From assembly GCA_009760855.2 (NCBI GenBank), contig WPIO01000031.1:1417501-1479500 (forward strand): a stretch of 62,000 nt of DNA, given 5' to 3'. Made by a program: the position numbers and the translations under genes. The notes below the pieces were generated by a model. That model ran no database searches, was not told the DNA's origin, and saw only the letters and a list, made by a program, of their open reading frames with translations. Source of the stretch: Cristatella mucedo (Eukaryota; Bryozoa; Phylactolaemata; Cristatellidae). Below, in pieces: positions 23,741-37,390 of the stretch; the stretch's first letter is position 1; each line of letters opens with the position of its first letter.

Positions 23741-25045
23741 ACCCATATCCATACCCTTACCCATACTGGGTAAGAACCTGGGGCTAGCGAAACGTGCAGC
23801 ACAACAGGCAATCACACATTTACATTTTGTTAAAGAGGGTATCTGGCATTGAAAATTATGCGAGGAGGATTTGAACGCGTTGCGAGCGTCGTGGCTGCGA
23901 TTCCCCCATCAGCTCGCTGAAAAAAGTTTCCCTCGCTAACGCCGATTCTGCATTCACTAATCGCTTATTTCTGGGAGCTCTGCAGCGCAGCCCTGGGTAA
24001 ACGTGCAACATTTAAGGCTGTTTCAAAGAACGGCGCAAATAAATAATTCGTACACAGCGTTACATAGTCAAGATAGTATTTGACGTCGCCTTTTGCAGTA
24101 ACTTTTCCTCAAACGTTATGCTGGCCTGACCAATGTCATGGCCCTCAAGACGAAGTCTCGGTAACCTCCGGACTTCTCAGGCCCCCTTGAGTCTGATTTT
24201 TTGTTCTCGGGGCGATGGCCGTCAGTACGCCAAACCACATCCAGGCGCAAAGTCGGGGTGCACAAATGGGTCAGCGTTCGACCAACAATCTAGCTGACAG
24301 TGCCACATATCGCTATTCGCCACTTCATCCGACTGGACAGGTTCGCAGCCTTGTCTAGAGCCGAGCACATAAAAAGTGCTTTTGAAGAGAAAAAACAACG
24401 CGCCTCAGTAAAGGTTGTAAATAAATAGAGCTTCCCCGGGCCCGAGAAAATGCAGCCCGCTTCATTTAAGAGCTGCTTTTGATAACTTGGCCAACTTTGA
24501 GATGCAACTATGCATGGCTTCAGGCGAAAAAACAATAATGCACGCGAATTCTTATGAGCGACCGCCGAGAGGGTTGATTTTCTTCGGCCGTGGCTAATTG
24601 ACCTCTACCAGCCCATGGCGGCCAACGCTCGCGCTTAGTTTGAATTGGCGGACGCTCGGAGTCGAGACAACATTGAACTCGTCTCGAATGCAAACCAGCG
24701 TCGATTAGGGCTGCGGCGACCAATGGGTGCGCACGAAGCGAAGTCATTCTACGAGCTCTGCGAAAGGGTCCTCACCGTTGCGAGATAGGTCGACGCCGCG
24801 AACCTATTCGTCGCTTCTTGAAAGCCGAAGCACTCGTTCGGCGGAGCGGTTGCGAGACCGGTTTGGCGTTTTTCCTTAGTAGCACTCAGCGCGCAGCGGG
24901 TACGCGCGACCTCCGATCCGTCCGGTATCGGGGCGGCTTAGGTGCTTCCGAGTTTCTACGAGCAACTCTGAGACGTCTGGGGCGGCGGCGGAGGGGGAGA
25001 CTGGAGCCGAAGGCTGGACGCTGTCGTTGCGAGGGATGAAAAATG
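23741..25045. other. No gene recognised; GC island begins
   Basis: Includes short CCATACCC repeats near 23740-23770. GC and CpG content rise from about 24550. No domain recognised on either strand. Confidence 0.4.
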
Positions 25046-25182
25046 TAATTCGTTCGTATAGCGCCCTAAGAGAACTTTATCTCTATTCATGCGCTTCACG
25101 TGCGCCACGGCGCTCGAGCGCCACGACCTCGGCCAGACCTTGGTCGGGGCGAGCACCTCGACCACTGGGCCAAACTAGCTCG
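25046..25182 (-). mobile_element. SINE-B inside a GC island
   Basis: GCGCCCTAAGAGAACTTTAT and TCTATTCATGCGCTTCAC (tail), then GCTCGAGCGCCACGACC and CCTCGACCACTGGGCCAAAC (B-box and A-box complements). Confidence 0.75.
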
Positions 25183-25315
25183 CAGCGGGAAATTCGTAGC
25201 AGCCGCGCTCGGGTTCGGTGCAGCTCTCGCCCCGGCAAAGGCGTAATATTTGTTGTCTTCGGTGCGCGTCGCACGCGGCGCCTCGCTCCTTACAAAGCGC
25301 TCAACGAGGAGGACG

Positions 25316-25390
25316 ATGAAGGCAAACGGGAGCGCGGCCAATCCGACGGCAGCTGCGCTCCCGCCGCCGGCGGCGGAACTGGCCGCGCAG
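25316..25390 (+). CDS. Possible first coding exon (MKANGSAANP...)
   Basis: ATG at 25316 opens a 25-codon frame, MKANGSAANPTAAALPPPAA then ELAAQ, ending at a good donor (GCAG/GTATCG) in phase 0. It lies in a CpG-rich island, as confirmed first exons here do. No downstream exon was identified. Unbiased stops are rare in such DNA, so this is only a candidate. Confidence 0.2.
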
Positions 25391-25624
25391 GTATCGCATC
25401 GGCGCCGCACGGCTACAGTAAACGATCGGCCCGCCGCCGCTGCAGCAGCGCAGCAAGGCCCGCCGCACGTCGCGGCGACCTGCGGCGAGCACCTTACCGC
25501 CGGGCTACGACCCCTTTAGTTGTGTGGCAGCAGCCGCCAGCTGTTGCCCCCGGCTTCGACGTCGTCGCTACCGCCTCAGCAGCTTGGAACTGCGCATTAA
25601 GTTGCTCGCACTCATTGGCTTTGT

Positions 25625-27363
<1,739 letters not shown>

Positions 27364-27512
27364 AAATATAATTCATTTTTATAGCGCCCCAAGAGAACTT
27401 AATCTCCATTCAGGCACTAAACACATATGCCTCGGTGCTCGAGCCTACGACTTCAGCCAGACCTTAGTCGGGGCGAGCACCTTAACCGCTTGACCAAACC
27501 AGCTGGGCAACT
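27364..27512 (-). mobile_element. SINE-B (clear tRNA-like head)
   Basis: In sense it reads TTTGGTCAAGCGGTTAAGG (A-box, like Leu/Ser tRNAs), then GTCGTAGGCTCGAGCACC (B-box), and ends GCCTGAATGGAGATTAAG plus TTCTCTTGGGGCGCTATA, the LINE-type tail. Confidence 0.8.
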
Positions 27513-28139
27513 GCACGGCCCCTCGAGGGTAGAGGAGCCGTCATCGGTTAAGGCTAGCGGCGCTGACCGACCGGCGGCCCTCTAGCGGAACCGCATCGCG
27601 ATGTATTACCTGCAGGCGGCCCCCTCCCCTCGTTCGGTCGCGCGCGTCCTCCCCCTTTGCTCTCGCTCGCCTTCGGTCGCCCTGCCTTCGCCCTCCCCTG
27701 ACGGCGCGAAGATCGCTCGCGGCGCTGTGTGACGCAGCGCATTCGCCATTCGCCATTCGCGCGCGTTGGCATTTGAGCGAAGTCGCCAGTCAAGAGTCAT
27801 CATTTACTTCACACCGCAAAGTAGCTCTCGAGAAGAGCAAGCACTCTGCTCATTCGTCCGCAAGATCCTGCGCGCTGTCTCAGTCTGTGAAATAATTCCT
27901 TTTTTCCTGCTTGCAGTTTCTTCGTAAAAAAAATCCGGTCGCGTATGTCACTTGACCTGCCTCTGCGTTCTTGCGACTTTTTACTTGCGTCTTTATGAGG
28001 TCAAGTGAATTCCACATTTTCGACTTCAGAGAAACTTTGAAGTTAGTGAGACAGTTATATCAGCGGCTCCTTGTAATTTAAAGTATTTCCGTCAGCAGCA
28101 TGGTGAAGCCACAGAGACTAAGTTGGTCTTTCGCATGAA
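27513..28139. other. GC-rich flank, no gene recognised
   Basis: GC-rich to about 27850, then AT-richer. A short CATTCGC triplication lies at 27740-27760. No motif recognised. Confidence 0.4.
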
Positions 28140-29480
28140 ATTTTTCTGTAGCGCATTCATTGTCTAAATGGCTTTCGGTACGCATTCGGTAGCCAGCAGA
28201 CTTCAGCTCAATCAGCAAAGAGAAAGTGAGAAGCATAGTTAAGTCAGGAGGGTAGTTGAGGTAGTGAGTGGCACGGAAGTAGCAGTTCGTGATCCGCAGT
28301 CGGCAGCAGGAGAGTAGATGTCGTTGCGTAAGCATTGTGGAAGTGATTTCCACAGTATAGGACTGCAGAATACACGCTTCTGTCGCAATGGTCTATAAGA
28401 GGAGGAATTGAACAGCTAATGTACTATCTCTAGAGGACCTTACGGGCACGAAAAGGCTCAAATGGGCTCAGCTAGGTTGGAAGGAGCCAAGTCGTGGCTT
28501 GCCTAGTGCATCAGCGCAAGAACTTCACTCTCTATCCATCGATCAAACGGAAGCCATCGAAGTACCTTCAGAAAAAGAGACTCGTGGTCAAATCTCTGAG
28601 ATATTTTTTAACTAGCGTTGCAGCCACATTCATCACCAGCTGCAGTGTCCAAGTGGCTTTCTTTGGTAGCCCAGTCAAAATGGAATGCAATAACCTAACC
28701 TGGATAGAACCAGGGAGCTAGTTACACTTTTTGCCACTGCGTTAGATAGTTATTGGATGTGATGGCTAGCTGTGAAGGCAATCTTCTTCATGAAGCTTTC
28801 TAAATGTTGGCAGTTGCCAAAGATGACACCTAAATTTGTGCACGATAAGAAGGTCGCATAACAGCACCACCTAATTGAAGAGCGAAGTCGTCTTGTCTAG
28901 CTACATGCTTGAGGTGTCCTATGAGTAACAGTTCCATTTATCGCCGGTAAATTTAAGGAAATGTGCCTAAATCCAGTGTAAAACGTCTGCAAGACAAACA
29001 TTCAATTCATCAGTCGCTGCAGCAGATTCCGATGATTTAAACGGCAGGTACAGCTGAGTATCTTTAGCATAAAAGTGATTGCTGATTTCATGGTCCTGAA
29101 TTACTTTTCCGAGAGGTTTGGTATAAATGGAGAACAGCAATTGACCGAGGACGGACCCTTGTGGGACTCCACTCATGACTGATCTGGTGGATGAAACCTA
29201 ACCCCCCCCCCAACAGGACACAGATTGAACACGACTGGACAAGTACGGTTTAAACCACGCCAGTGCCTCTTCCACAAGACCGATCATCGTTCTTGATCGT
29301 TCAATTAGTATATCGTGATCAATAGTGCAGAAGGCAGCTAATAGATCTTGAAGGAGTACGGCTGTGGCAAACCTGTCATCGTTACTACGTAGGATGACAT
29401 TGGCTACAGTGAAGAGAGTAGTTTCGGTGAAGTGATGTGCTTGAATCCCAGCTGAAATTTTTCTGAGAATTTGTTTATTT
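28140..29480 (-). mobile_element. Second LINE family (L2/CR1-like), decayed copy
   Basis: Minus strand. [20 protein letters not shown] (29176-29110) is RT motif B with its flank. Motif C reads [11 protein letters not shown] (about 29076), where YADD is expected. Upstream is a motif A remnant, DLLAAFCTIDHDIL (about 29310-29350), with the second Asp changed to Cys. The 3' part is the TTTCGGTACGCATTCGGTAG segment, repeated at 51020. The subfamily is distinct from the main LINE, whose corresponding blocks differ. Dead. Confidence 0.75.
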
Positions 29481-30219
29481 CCGTGTGTGCTACAAGCTGT
29501 TTTGTGACAATCCTTTCATGAATCTTTAATAAAAAGAAAGAATGGGAAACTGTGCGGTTGCTTTCTTAGGATCTCTGAATCCAATCCAGACTTTTGAAGT
29601 ATCGGTCGAGCGATGGACGATTCGAAGGACCAGGGGTACAACTCTCACTGTGACGATGAGCTACGCTACTGCTCATAGGATTGCTAACAGAAATGCAGTG
29701 TTGTCGTGAATCACGTACGTCAGCGACTCATGACGTCAGCGCCTTCTTATATAGTAACACTTAAGTAATCTGGAGAATCTATCCTCTTCTGCTCCTAAAC
29801 TCACAGACACTGCCCGTCTTTAAAGAAATCACTGGCGGCAGAGCTGCGACGACTCAGCACTCTGTCGTAACTAGTTCACACACCCGTAACTGCTGCAGCT
29901 ATAAGTTTGATTTACTGGGCACACGTCCAAGTAACGATTCCCGCCCGATTGGCGATTCGGCGAACGCTTCAAGAAGCGGTATGTCCGCGGTGACAAGCAG
30001 CGCTACTTTTCCCCTCCGCTTGCATCCCTCCAAGTTCCTCCAGTATTCAGCGTCAGCAAGTATGAAGCATTGTTCATTCAACAGCGCCAGCTACTGATTA
30101 CTTTGCAGTGAGGCTGGCTTCGCATTTTCTTGTCTGTAGTCAGCTTAAACTCTCGGTCGTGCTTTTTGCACAGGCCAGATGCGCACGCTTGCGTTTGACA
30201 GTCGCCAAGGAAAAGACTT
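29481..30219. other. No recognised feature
   Basis: May hold more of the decayed RT on the left. Otherwise no motif, and nothing with splice support. Confidence 0.4.
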
Positions 30220-30640
30220 TCACACCTTTAGCTCGTACGCGCCCAATGCCGAGAACTCACTCTCCCGACTGACGTCGCGACGTCCCTTGACTAGACGACA
30301 TTTATTAAAGCCAAGCGTTTTAAGCACACCTGCTCATCACAGGCTGGTCCTTGCGATTCGCCCTCTGCACGGCGCTACTGCACGCTCCATGCTACCACTA
30401 ACCATCATCTACATGCCGACACTGTGTGCGGCGCCTCTAAACGTGCGTCGTGCTTGATGAATCGCCTCTAAGCGTGTTGTGCTTGATGGAATTGTGCACG
30501 CTACCACTAGCCATTCGATCATGCTTCCTTTGCGGCAAATGCGAAGTGTCTCCTAGCAATAAATTCAGCTGTCTGAGGCCGCTGTACAAATGCTTAATTG
30601 TTAGCATTATTATTATTATTATTATTGTTATTATTATTAA
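30220..30640 (+). mobile_element. LINE 3' end (plus)
   Basis: TTAGCTCGTACGCGCCCAAT matches the [12 protein letters not shown] block; 3' UTR and GCGAAGTGTCTCCTAGCAAT then an ATT run follow. It is tail-to-tail with the next element. Confidence 0.65.
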
Positions 30641-30864
30641 ACACAAGAATAACATGGTTAGGGGTGACATGCGCAGGGTCAGCATGCACGTGCGGTTAGT
30701 GGCAGCATGCACAATGTCACCACGCATAAGCACATAAAGAAAGAATCGTGGAGACCCGCTAACTGCTGCGATAAATAGGAGCGTTTGTTTAATGTCTTAA
30801 ATGTGGTCAGGTCAGGGGATGTCGTGACTCAAGTCGGGAGTGAGTTCCAGGCTTTGGCGTTGAC
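30641..30864 (-). mobile_element. LINE 3' end (minus)
   Basis: Starts within the shared ATT run, lacks the GCGCTTTACA block, and continues AACATGGTTAGGGGTGACAT, the 3' UTR units and GAGTTCCAGGCTTTGGCG. Confidence 0.7.
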
Positions 30865-31937
30865 AGTAGATGTACTAACTACACAATATGTAACGCACGA
30901 AAGCCTCGAGACGGCGAGCGGACCGACTCGTCTTGCCGAGCGCGCGCCTTTCCTCGCCGTTTGCGCTCAGCGGCGGCTCGAAATACCTACGCCCGTCGTC
31001 TTTCCCCGCGGCGGCGGCGATGGCGGCGGAGCGCCGTTCGCGCGCGCGTCGCGCTTTCAGACGTCTTCCCCGCAGGCTGACGGCTGGCGGGGCCTTCCGT
31101 GGATGCAAAAGCGACACTGACCGGGTCCAGGGCAGCACTCCGGCCGCCAGCGGCGAGCAGCCTACAACCTCTCTGCTCCTGAGCGCACCGCTCCGGCAAA
31201 TGCAGCGCGCGCGGAACTCGCCGGTGCTAAGAGCCAGAGAAAACTTCAATCCACCCGCCGCCGTCTCGAATTGGCGTGCCCGCCACGTCATCTCCTCGTA
31301 TAGAAAAACGACTAATGTGGCTCGCTGGCCGCGCTCGCTCGCGCGCATACTTAGATCGCTTTTAGAGCGCAACAGGCTACTATCTGTGTGAATTATTTTT
31401 AATCGACGACGGAATGAAAAAGTGAATAAAAGAAGGCGGCATTGCGCGCGCCTTAAATATGGAGTTCGGAGCAGCTCGAGCGCACCCTGGGTGGCATCAA
31501 ACGCGAAATCGGCGGCGTTTCCGTTCTCGCGCGATAGAAGCAACGTCACTCGCCGGCCGCGCTTCCTTGCGCCGCTGTATTTTGCTATTTTTAGCACGCG
31601 TGCTTGCTTTTACAGGATAAAATGGCTGCTGCCTCCATCCAAGATGCAGGTGCGTCTGTTTCTTTGCAAATATCTATTTAGGCGCGACAGGGCCGATCAC
31701 TGCTCTGAGCCATTTAACGCTCGCGAAAGCAGCTGAGCATTATTTTGAGACGCTTCTTTTCAATTTCCTTTGCTCCTTGAGTGCGCTATCTATTTGCAGC
31801 AGGCAAGTGTTTGACCTCGGAGAGCCTGCAAACTCACGAAATAAATTTCCCGACTCCAACGACGACGCCACCGTGAGTATCAACGGTGCGCGATGCGGTG
31901 GGATGCATTGTGTCCGATGAGCCATATATTCCACCAC
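30865..31937. other. GC island, no gene called
   Basis: A minus-strand frame of 240 codons (31597-30875) and a plus frame of 152 codons (30933-31391) overlap. The minus frame opens at GTG, has no in-frame domain and partly overlaps the LINE end. Some frame here may be real, but they cannot be separated by eye. Confidence 0.35.
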
Positions 31938-33275
31938 CCTAATAATAATAACGCACTTTATAAATCGCCCTCAGAGAACTCACTCTTTCTAGGCGCTTTA
32001 CTTAGCTGCAAAGGAAACACGATTGAATGGTTATGCATGTTCCATAGACAACAAAAATAACATGGTTAGGGGTGACATCCATAGGGTCAGCATGCAAGTG
32101 CGGTTAGAGGCAGCATGCACTGTGTCACCACGCCTAAGCACATAAAGAACGAATCACAGAGATCTGCTAATTGCTGTGATAAATAGGTTCGTTGTTAATG
32201 TCTTTTTAAATTTTGTCAGGTCAGGGGATGTCGTGACTCGAGTCGGGAGTGAGTTCCAGGCTTTGGCTGCATACGAACTAAAGGCACGGTATCCAAAGAA
32301 TTTGAGGTTTGTACGAGGTAGAGGTAAACAATTAGACTCAAAAAAGCATGTGGTATGATGCTTAGCCTGGTAGGGCAGTAGATCTGGTTGGTAGGCTGGA
32401 GTTAAAGAATGGAGAGAACTAAAAGCGAGCGATAGAACCTTGAAGTCGATGCGTTGCTTGACTGATAGCCAGTGCAAGTCGGCGAGAAGTGGTGTGATAT
32501 CGTAACTGCGACGCTCACGACAGACAAGCCACCTGCAGAGTTTTGCACCAGCTGTAAGCGCCTGATTGCACAGCTCGGTAAAACAGCAGTGAGTTACAAA
32601 AGTCACCACGGGATGTTACGAATTTATGGATCAATGAAGATGTGATATCCCTGTCTAAAAAAATCGTTATGTAGCTGAGAGTAGGCAGACTTTATTGTGG
32701 AGCTGAAGTGGTCGTCCAATGAAAGGTCACTTTGGAACACGACACCTAGATTTCGTGCAGATTCAACAGGTGATATGCTGGCGGAGCCGATTTTGAGCGT
32801 CAGCCTTTTCAATTTCTGAATCACACTTGATTTGCCCATTACTAGTAATTTGTTTTTATCATCATTCAATTTAAGAAAGTTTTCTGCCATCTACGTGCGG
32901 ATGTCATCAATACGTACAGCAAGGGAGTTGAGAGAATTTGACGCGCTCGAGGGCTGGGAGAGATCAAAGCAAATGTACAACTGAATGTCGTCCGCGTAAG
33001 TGAAGTAGTGAAAGTAGTGAAAGCGTAGATTGTGTTTGGAAATCTCATCAGCAATAGGAAGAGTATAAACCGTGAAAGGAACAGGATCAAGCATAGAACC
33101 TTGAAGTCCCCCTATTTCAGAGGTTTCTCAGATCATCTTTTTCGATTCACATCAATACTCGGGAGTCTCCCACTGAGGCAGGACCTGAACGATTGCAATG
33201 CAGTGCCAGTGATTCCCATGCAAGATGAGAGGCGCTCAAGAAGGTGGTTGACAGTATCAAAGGCTGCCGAAATAT
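31938..33275 (-). mobile_element. LINE copy retaining RT motif YADD
   Basis: About 1.34 kb. Starts AATAATAATAACGCACTTTA. The C-terminal frame (32609-32154) is largely intact, ending [20 protein letters not shown]. Motif C is preserved as FTYADDIQLYICFDLSQPSS (about 32990-32940). The 5' end is truncated near motif A, where AAFDTVNHLLERLS remains (about 33255). Frameshifts separate the blocks. Confidence 0.85.
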
Positions 33276-34277
33276 ACCAATGTCTGCATAGCATCCTAGA
33301 ACGTGTGGCTATGCTCGACTTCCATGATATCGAGTTAGCAGCCAGGTGCAGTACCCTGGACAGCGTAAATCGTCGGTGAATGTGAAGGTCTCTCTGGCCT
33401 TTTGTTTCTGTCGTCTCCGGCCTTTCACCCCTTCGAATGACCACTGGAACACTGTCACGCGCCAAACTTCGCTGAGCGCTCACAATGACATTGTTGCTTT
33501 CTCGCTCGACAGAAGGTGCCCGATATGAATATGTGCTTGTCTATAGTGCTCATGAGGCTTTGTCTCTAAGCGTGTGCCTAAACCCTAAACCCGGTAGTCT
33601 GGGAAATGCTCGCCGCTGAGGGCTCTTCGTCTGTGTCCTCTTTGAGCGGTTGGCAAACCACTCGCGTCGTCTACTTCGGAAGTAGCGGAATCAACCTGCA
33701 GTGATTCAGACTGACGACGCCTCACGAAGCAGATCTATTGTCTGGCCACGGTAATCCCCTATCTTCAGGACTGGATAATCTCGCTCGAATGCGCTATCTA
33801 AAAGAGATCGATTTCCACGGCGGCTACGGCCCACGTCGTATTTCGCGCGCTTCTTCACACGGCGCCCGAATTTGTGCAGCCGGCGCAGGTAGGTGGGGTC
33901 ACCCACTCAAATGTAATCGGGCGCACGCCGGCAAGAGTGCACTGGGCGCGCTTCCTGAAAGCGGTGCAGAGGACACCAACTAAAAGGAAGCAGCTAGAGA
34001 CTCAAAAAAGCGCTCGCCGTATCGGCAGAGAGCAACTGAGTCCAATAAATGAGAAAACTGCGTCCAAGCTGTTAGCCAGCGCTCGGTAATTATCTTCCTT
34101 TCCGTCTTCTTCGTTCTAGATCTCTCAATGTCGCTCGTAGTAATATCGTAATAACGTCGTAATTAACTGCCCACCGCTTTCCGTATCCGTAGCAGGACGT
34201 AGCGGGTAGGATTGCTCTCGTGGGAGGATTGAGCTGCTGAATTAATTTACGACATCAAAATCTTCTCTGCCACCGCA
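33276..34277. other. No gene recognised
   Basis: Frames at 33906-33706 (-) and 33738-33983 (+) overlap and have no recognisable domain. Composition is mixed. Confidence 0.35.
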
Positions 34278-34398
34278 CCAGCAAAGGTTAAGTGCCTAGA
34301 AAGAGATTAATTTCTCGGGGAGCTATAACAAATGTATACTATCGCTATTGCTATTACTATTATTATTCTTATTATTACTAATTATTATTATTATTAGC
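34278..34398 (+). mobile_element. Solo LINE tail
   Basis: AAGTGCCTAGAAAGAGATTA, then TTTCTCGGGGAGCTATAAC and a long CTATT/ATT run. Confidence 0.6.
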
Positions 34399-34605
34399 CA
34401 GTCATCGACCGGCAGAGGAGCACCTTCTGCCGATAGGTAACGGAACGTAGCAGGGCCCTTACCAGCCCTCCCTATCTAAACCTACACGCTCGCTAATCGG
34501 GGCAACTTTTTTTTTTTTTACTGAAGCCCGCTTTGCGCATGCTCGACGCCTCGCCTGTCTTTGAGTGCCTGCGTCGTCTCGGGCGGCAAAGTGTTAAAGA
34601 CGGAA

Positions 34606-35658
34606 ATGCGGCGGATCGGCAGCCACGCGGCCTGGGCTGATGCTTGGCGCGCGCGCGCGCTCCTCGCTACCAGATCGACCGACGACTCGTCGCACTGGGT
34701 GTGTGCGGTCAGTCCTCGGCGAGGTGGCGACCCGCTGCTGCTGCCCGTGCTGCGGCTGCGGCGGTGCAAGCCCGTCCCCGCCACCGACGCCGCCGACGAT
34801 GCTCGGCCGGAGCCGCGGCTGCCGCCGCCGGTGCCGCCGCCGCCGCCCAGGTTAGATCGGTTGAGCGCCGGCCACGCGCTCGCTCGACCGCGCGTCCACT
34901 GCCGCATCGTTGCGCGCGAAAGTGGCCTGCTTCATTTTTATTTTTTAAGAACGTCCGCCGGCGACGACGACGCAGATCCCGCGGAGCTGCTGCTGGCCAA
35001 AATCTTGTCGGCCACGTCGCGGGCACTGCTGTCACCCTTACCCAGCGACAAGGACCGGCGGTCGGCGCCTTCGAAGCCGCTCGAGCAGCCCTCGGAAAGC
35101 GGCGACGGCGGCGGGCGCCTCGTAGAGGCCGCCGCCGCCCTGGAGCAGCGGCGTCCGGCGCCGCAAGGCTGCGCGAGCAAACCTATCGAGCGACGGAGGA
35201 CTTGGAAGGACCTGGCGTCCTCCTCCGCCAGCAGCTGCACCGCCGAAGGCGGCCGCGCACAGCCGAAAGCCGCCGAAAGTCCTGTCGACGAAGCGACGCC
35301 ATCGAAACGGCCGCAAGTGGAAAGGACGCGGGGCCCGGGGCCGAGCAAAAGTGATGGCAAGCTGGAAGGAGTTCGAGCGCGTTTTTTGCGCTTGGACCCG
35401 ACTAAAGCGAACCGCTGGAACCGAGGCAAGGGCGCTCACAAGAAGGCTGCGAGCGCCGCCGCCGCAGCCGCCGCTTCGCCAAGCGTCGCTGCTACTCCCT
35501 ATAAGTCGACGGCGACTGCGCCGGCGGCTTCACGGCTCCGGGACGCAAAATGCGGCAACGGCGGCGGCGGCAGTAGCGGCGTGGTTCGCTCGCACGACGC
35601 CGACACTGTAGCGCCGCCGCTAGACGGCGGCGCCGCACGCCGGCGAAGCCATACGTAG
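34606..35658 (+). CDS. Possible coding exon, basic Ser/Ala/Pro-rich protein
   Basis: Long plus-strand open frame in a CpG island; first ATG at 34606, stop at 35658. A pyrimidine-rich stretch TTTTTATTTTTTAAG ends at 34949, so the real exon may instead be 34950-35658. That part reads more like protein than the rest: DPAELLLAKILSATSRALLS, IERRRTWKDLASSSASS, KLEGVRARFLRLDPTKANRW and NRGKGAHKK, then poly-Ala and a basic end. It looks disordered and nucleic-acid-binding-like, without a known domain. A 163-codon frame on the opposite strand and the rarity of stops in such GC-rich DNA make this uncertain. Confidence 0.35.
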   Translation: MRRIGSHAAWADAWRARALLATRSTDDSSHWVCAVSPRRGGDPLLLPVLRLRRCKPVPATDAADDARPEPRLPPPVPPPPPRLDRLSAGHALARPRVHCRIVARESGLLHFYFLRTSAGDDDADPAELLLAKILSATSRALLSPLPSDKDRRSAPSKPLEQPSESGDGGGRLVEAAAALEQRRPAPQGCASKPIERRRTWKDLASSSASSCTAEGGRAQPKAAESPVDEATPSKRPQVERTRGPGPSKSDGKLEGVRARFLRLDPTKANRWNRGKGAHKKAASAAAAAAASPSVAATPYKSTATAPAASRLRDAKCGNGGGGSSGVVRSHDADTVAPPLDGGAARRRSHT

Positions 35659-36829
35659 CAGCTGGACCGCGCTCCGAGCTCGCTCGAGAGGACGAGTGCT
35701 GCCGCGCGCGCCGCTCCGCCGAGCGTCAAGCCCCGCTAGCGGCTGATGCGACGCACGAGCTGCCAGCGCCAGCAGTCGGACGGCCCGCAATTCACTAAAT
35801 ATGTGACGGGCTATACGTAACAAATAATTCGGCATGTCACTCTTGCTATTATTAAATGGTTCATTTAGTGATATTCATTACCTGTTCATTCTGTTACGCT
35901 GTCACCTTTCTAATAGCCTACAAGCCTGCCAGAGAGTGTCGCTTTGCGTCAACAGAACTGAGCAATCATGAAGTCTAAATGCATGTATTTCTTAAAATCT
36001 ATACATGAAATCATCACATTAAAATGAAATTTCCCAATAATTACTTTGTGTCTGTGGCAGGGAATTTTTCCTGGTCATTTAAGCGTTTTTTGCGCCATGC
36101 CAACGTCAGTACTATTACTTAGTCTTGAGTGCCTTGAGCATTTCGCCATTAAAGATTCGACAGTAAATTTGAGAGTGCTCAAAAGCTCCATCAGCCGACA
36201 CCATACGGTGCCGCAGTAAGCAGTTTTGATTTTTTACTGTTAGGCCTGCTAATATACTTCGCAGCCATCCTTTGTTCATCTAAGCTCTAAAATAAAACTA
36301 GAATTATTGATATTTATATTATTATCATATTATTACTTATGCATATTTTACATTTTATGTATACTATTATCATTATATTATCATTGACTGTGAACAGATG
36401 AGCAATCAAGACTCGTGAGTCATTTCTTGGTTAAATTCCCTTGATTTTATTCTACGCGCAGCCATCATCGTGAGAGAACGATGCAAATTGAACGCAACTC
36501 GCAAGGCTCCAATCAGATTAAGTTTAAAACCTCGCTTCTGATGAGGTACGCGCGCCTTCGCGCTTCGGTGCTTTTCATGCGATCGTCCTCTTGCAGCCAC
36601 TTTCTTCAGTCAGCCAGACTGTACCTAAGCGAGCTGTCTAGGCAAGCCTGCAAAATATGTGCTAAGATATGTAAATGACAAAGAAATACTTGTTCTGATT
36701 GCAAACGATGCCGTGCAAAACCGGTACTCTCAGCCCTCAGCAGCTGGTGTCGCTCGTGGACGTGTCGCATTACGAAATTAATTACATTTCCAACTGATCT
36801 CAAGTCAACAGCAGTGCAAAGTAGTGTAT
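35659..36829. other. GC island edge into AT-rich DNA
   Basis: GC-rich to about 35790, then AT-rich with ATTATTATCA-type runs near 36300-36390. No gene or repeat recognised. Confidence 0.4.
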
Positions 36830-37390
36830 AACCGCCGACCTGCACTGGCTACCAGGCAAGCAACGGATCGACTTCAAGGTTTTGTCGCTCACTTTTAGGA
36901 CACTTCATTCTTTGGCTCCTGCCTATCTCTCAGATCCACTCCCCCACCAGGCCAAGCATCGTACCACCTGCTTTTCGGAATCTAACAGTTTACCACTACC
37001 TCGTACAAACCTCGAATCCTTTGGAGACCGTGCATTTAGTTCGTATACTCCCAAAGCCTGGAACTCCCTCCCGACTTGCGTCACAACATCCTCTGACTTG
37101 ACCACATTTAAAAAGAACTTAAAAACACACGTATTTAGGACAGCATTTAGTGGGTCCCTGTGATTCGTCCTTGATGTTCTTATGCGTGCTGACACTGTGC
37201 ATGCTGCCACTAACCACATTTGCATGCTTACCCTTTGCATGTCACCCCTAACCACGTTGTTCATTTTGTTTATCAAGCATGATATTACTCACGATTCAAT
37301 CGCGTTTCCCTTTGCAGCAAATGCGAAGCGCCTAGGGAGAGATTAAGTTCTCTGAGGGCGCTTTATCAATTCCATTATTATTATTATAGT
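36830..37390 (+). mobile_element. LINE copy with intact C-terminal frame
   Basis: 5'-truncated, about 560 bp. The frame to 37163 reads HSLAPAYLSDPLPHQAKHRT, then [20 protein letters not shown], ending FRTAFSGSL. Two 3' UTR units follow, then GCGAAGCGCCTAGGGAGAGA and TTATTATTATTAT. Good preservation suggests it is among the younger copies. Confidence 0.85.

Noticed and set aside
30875-31597. 240-codon minus frame
   Set aside because: It opens at GTG, overlaps LINE sequence at its end, has no motif, and an overlapping plus frame is equally open.
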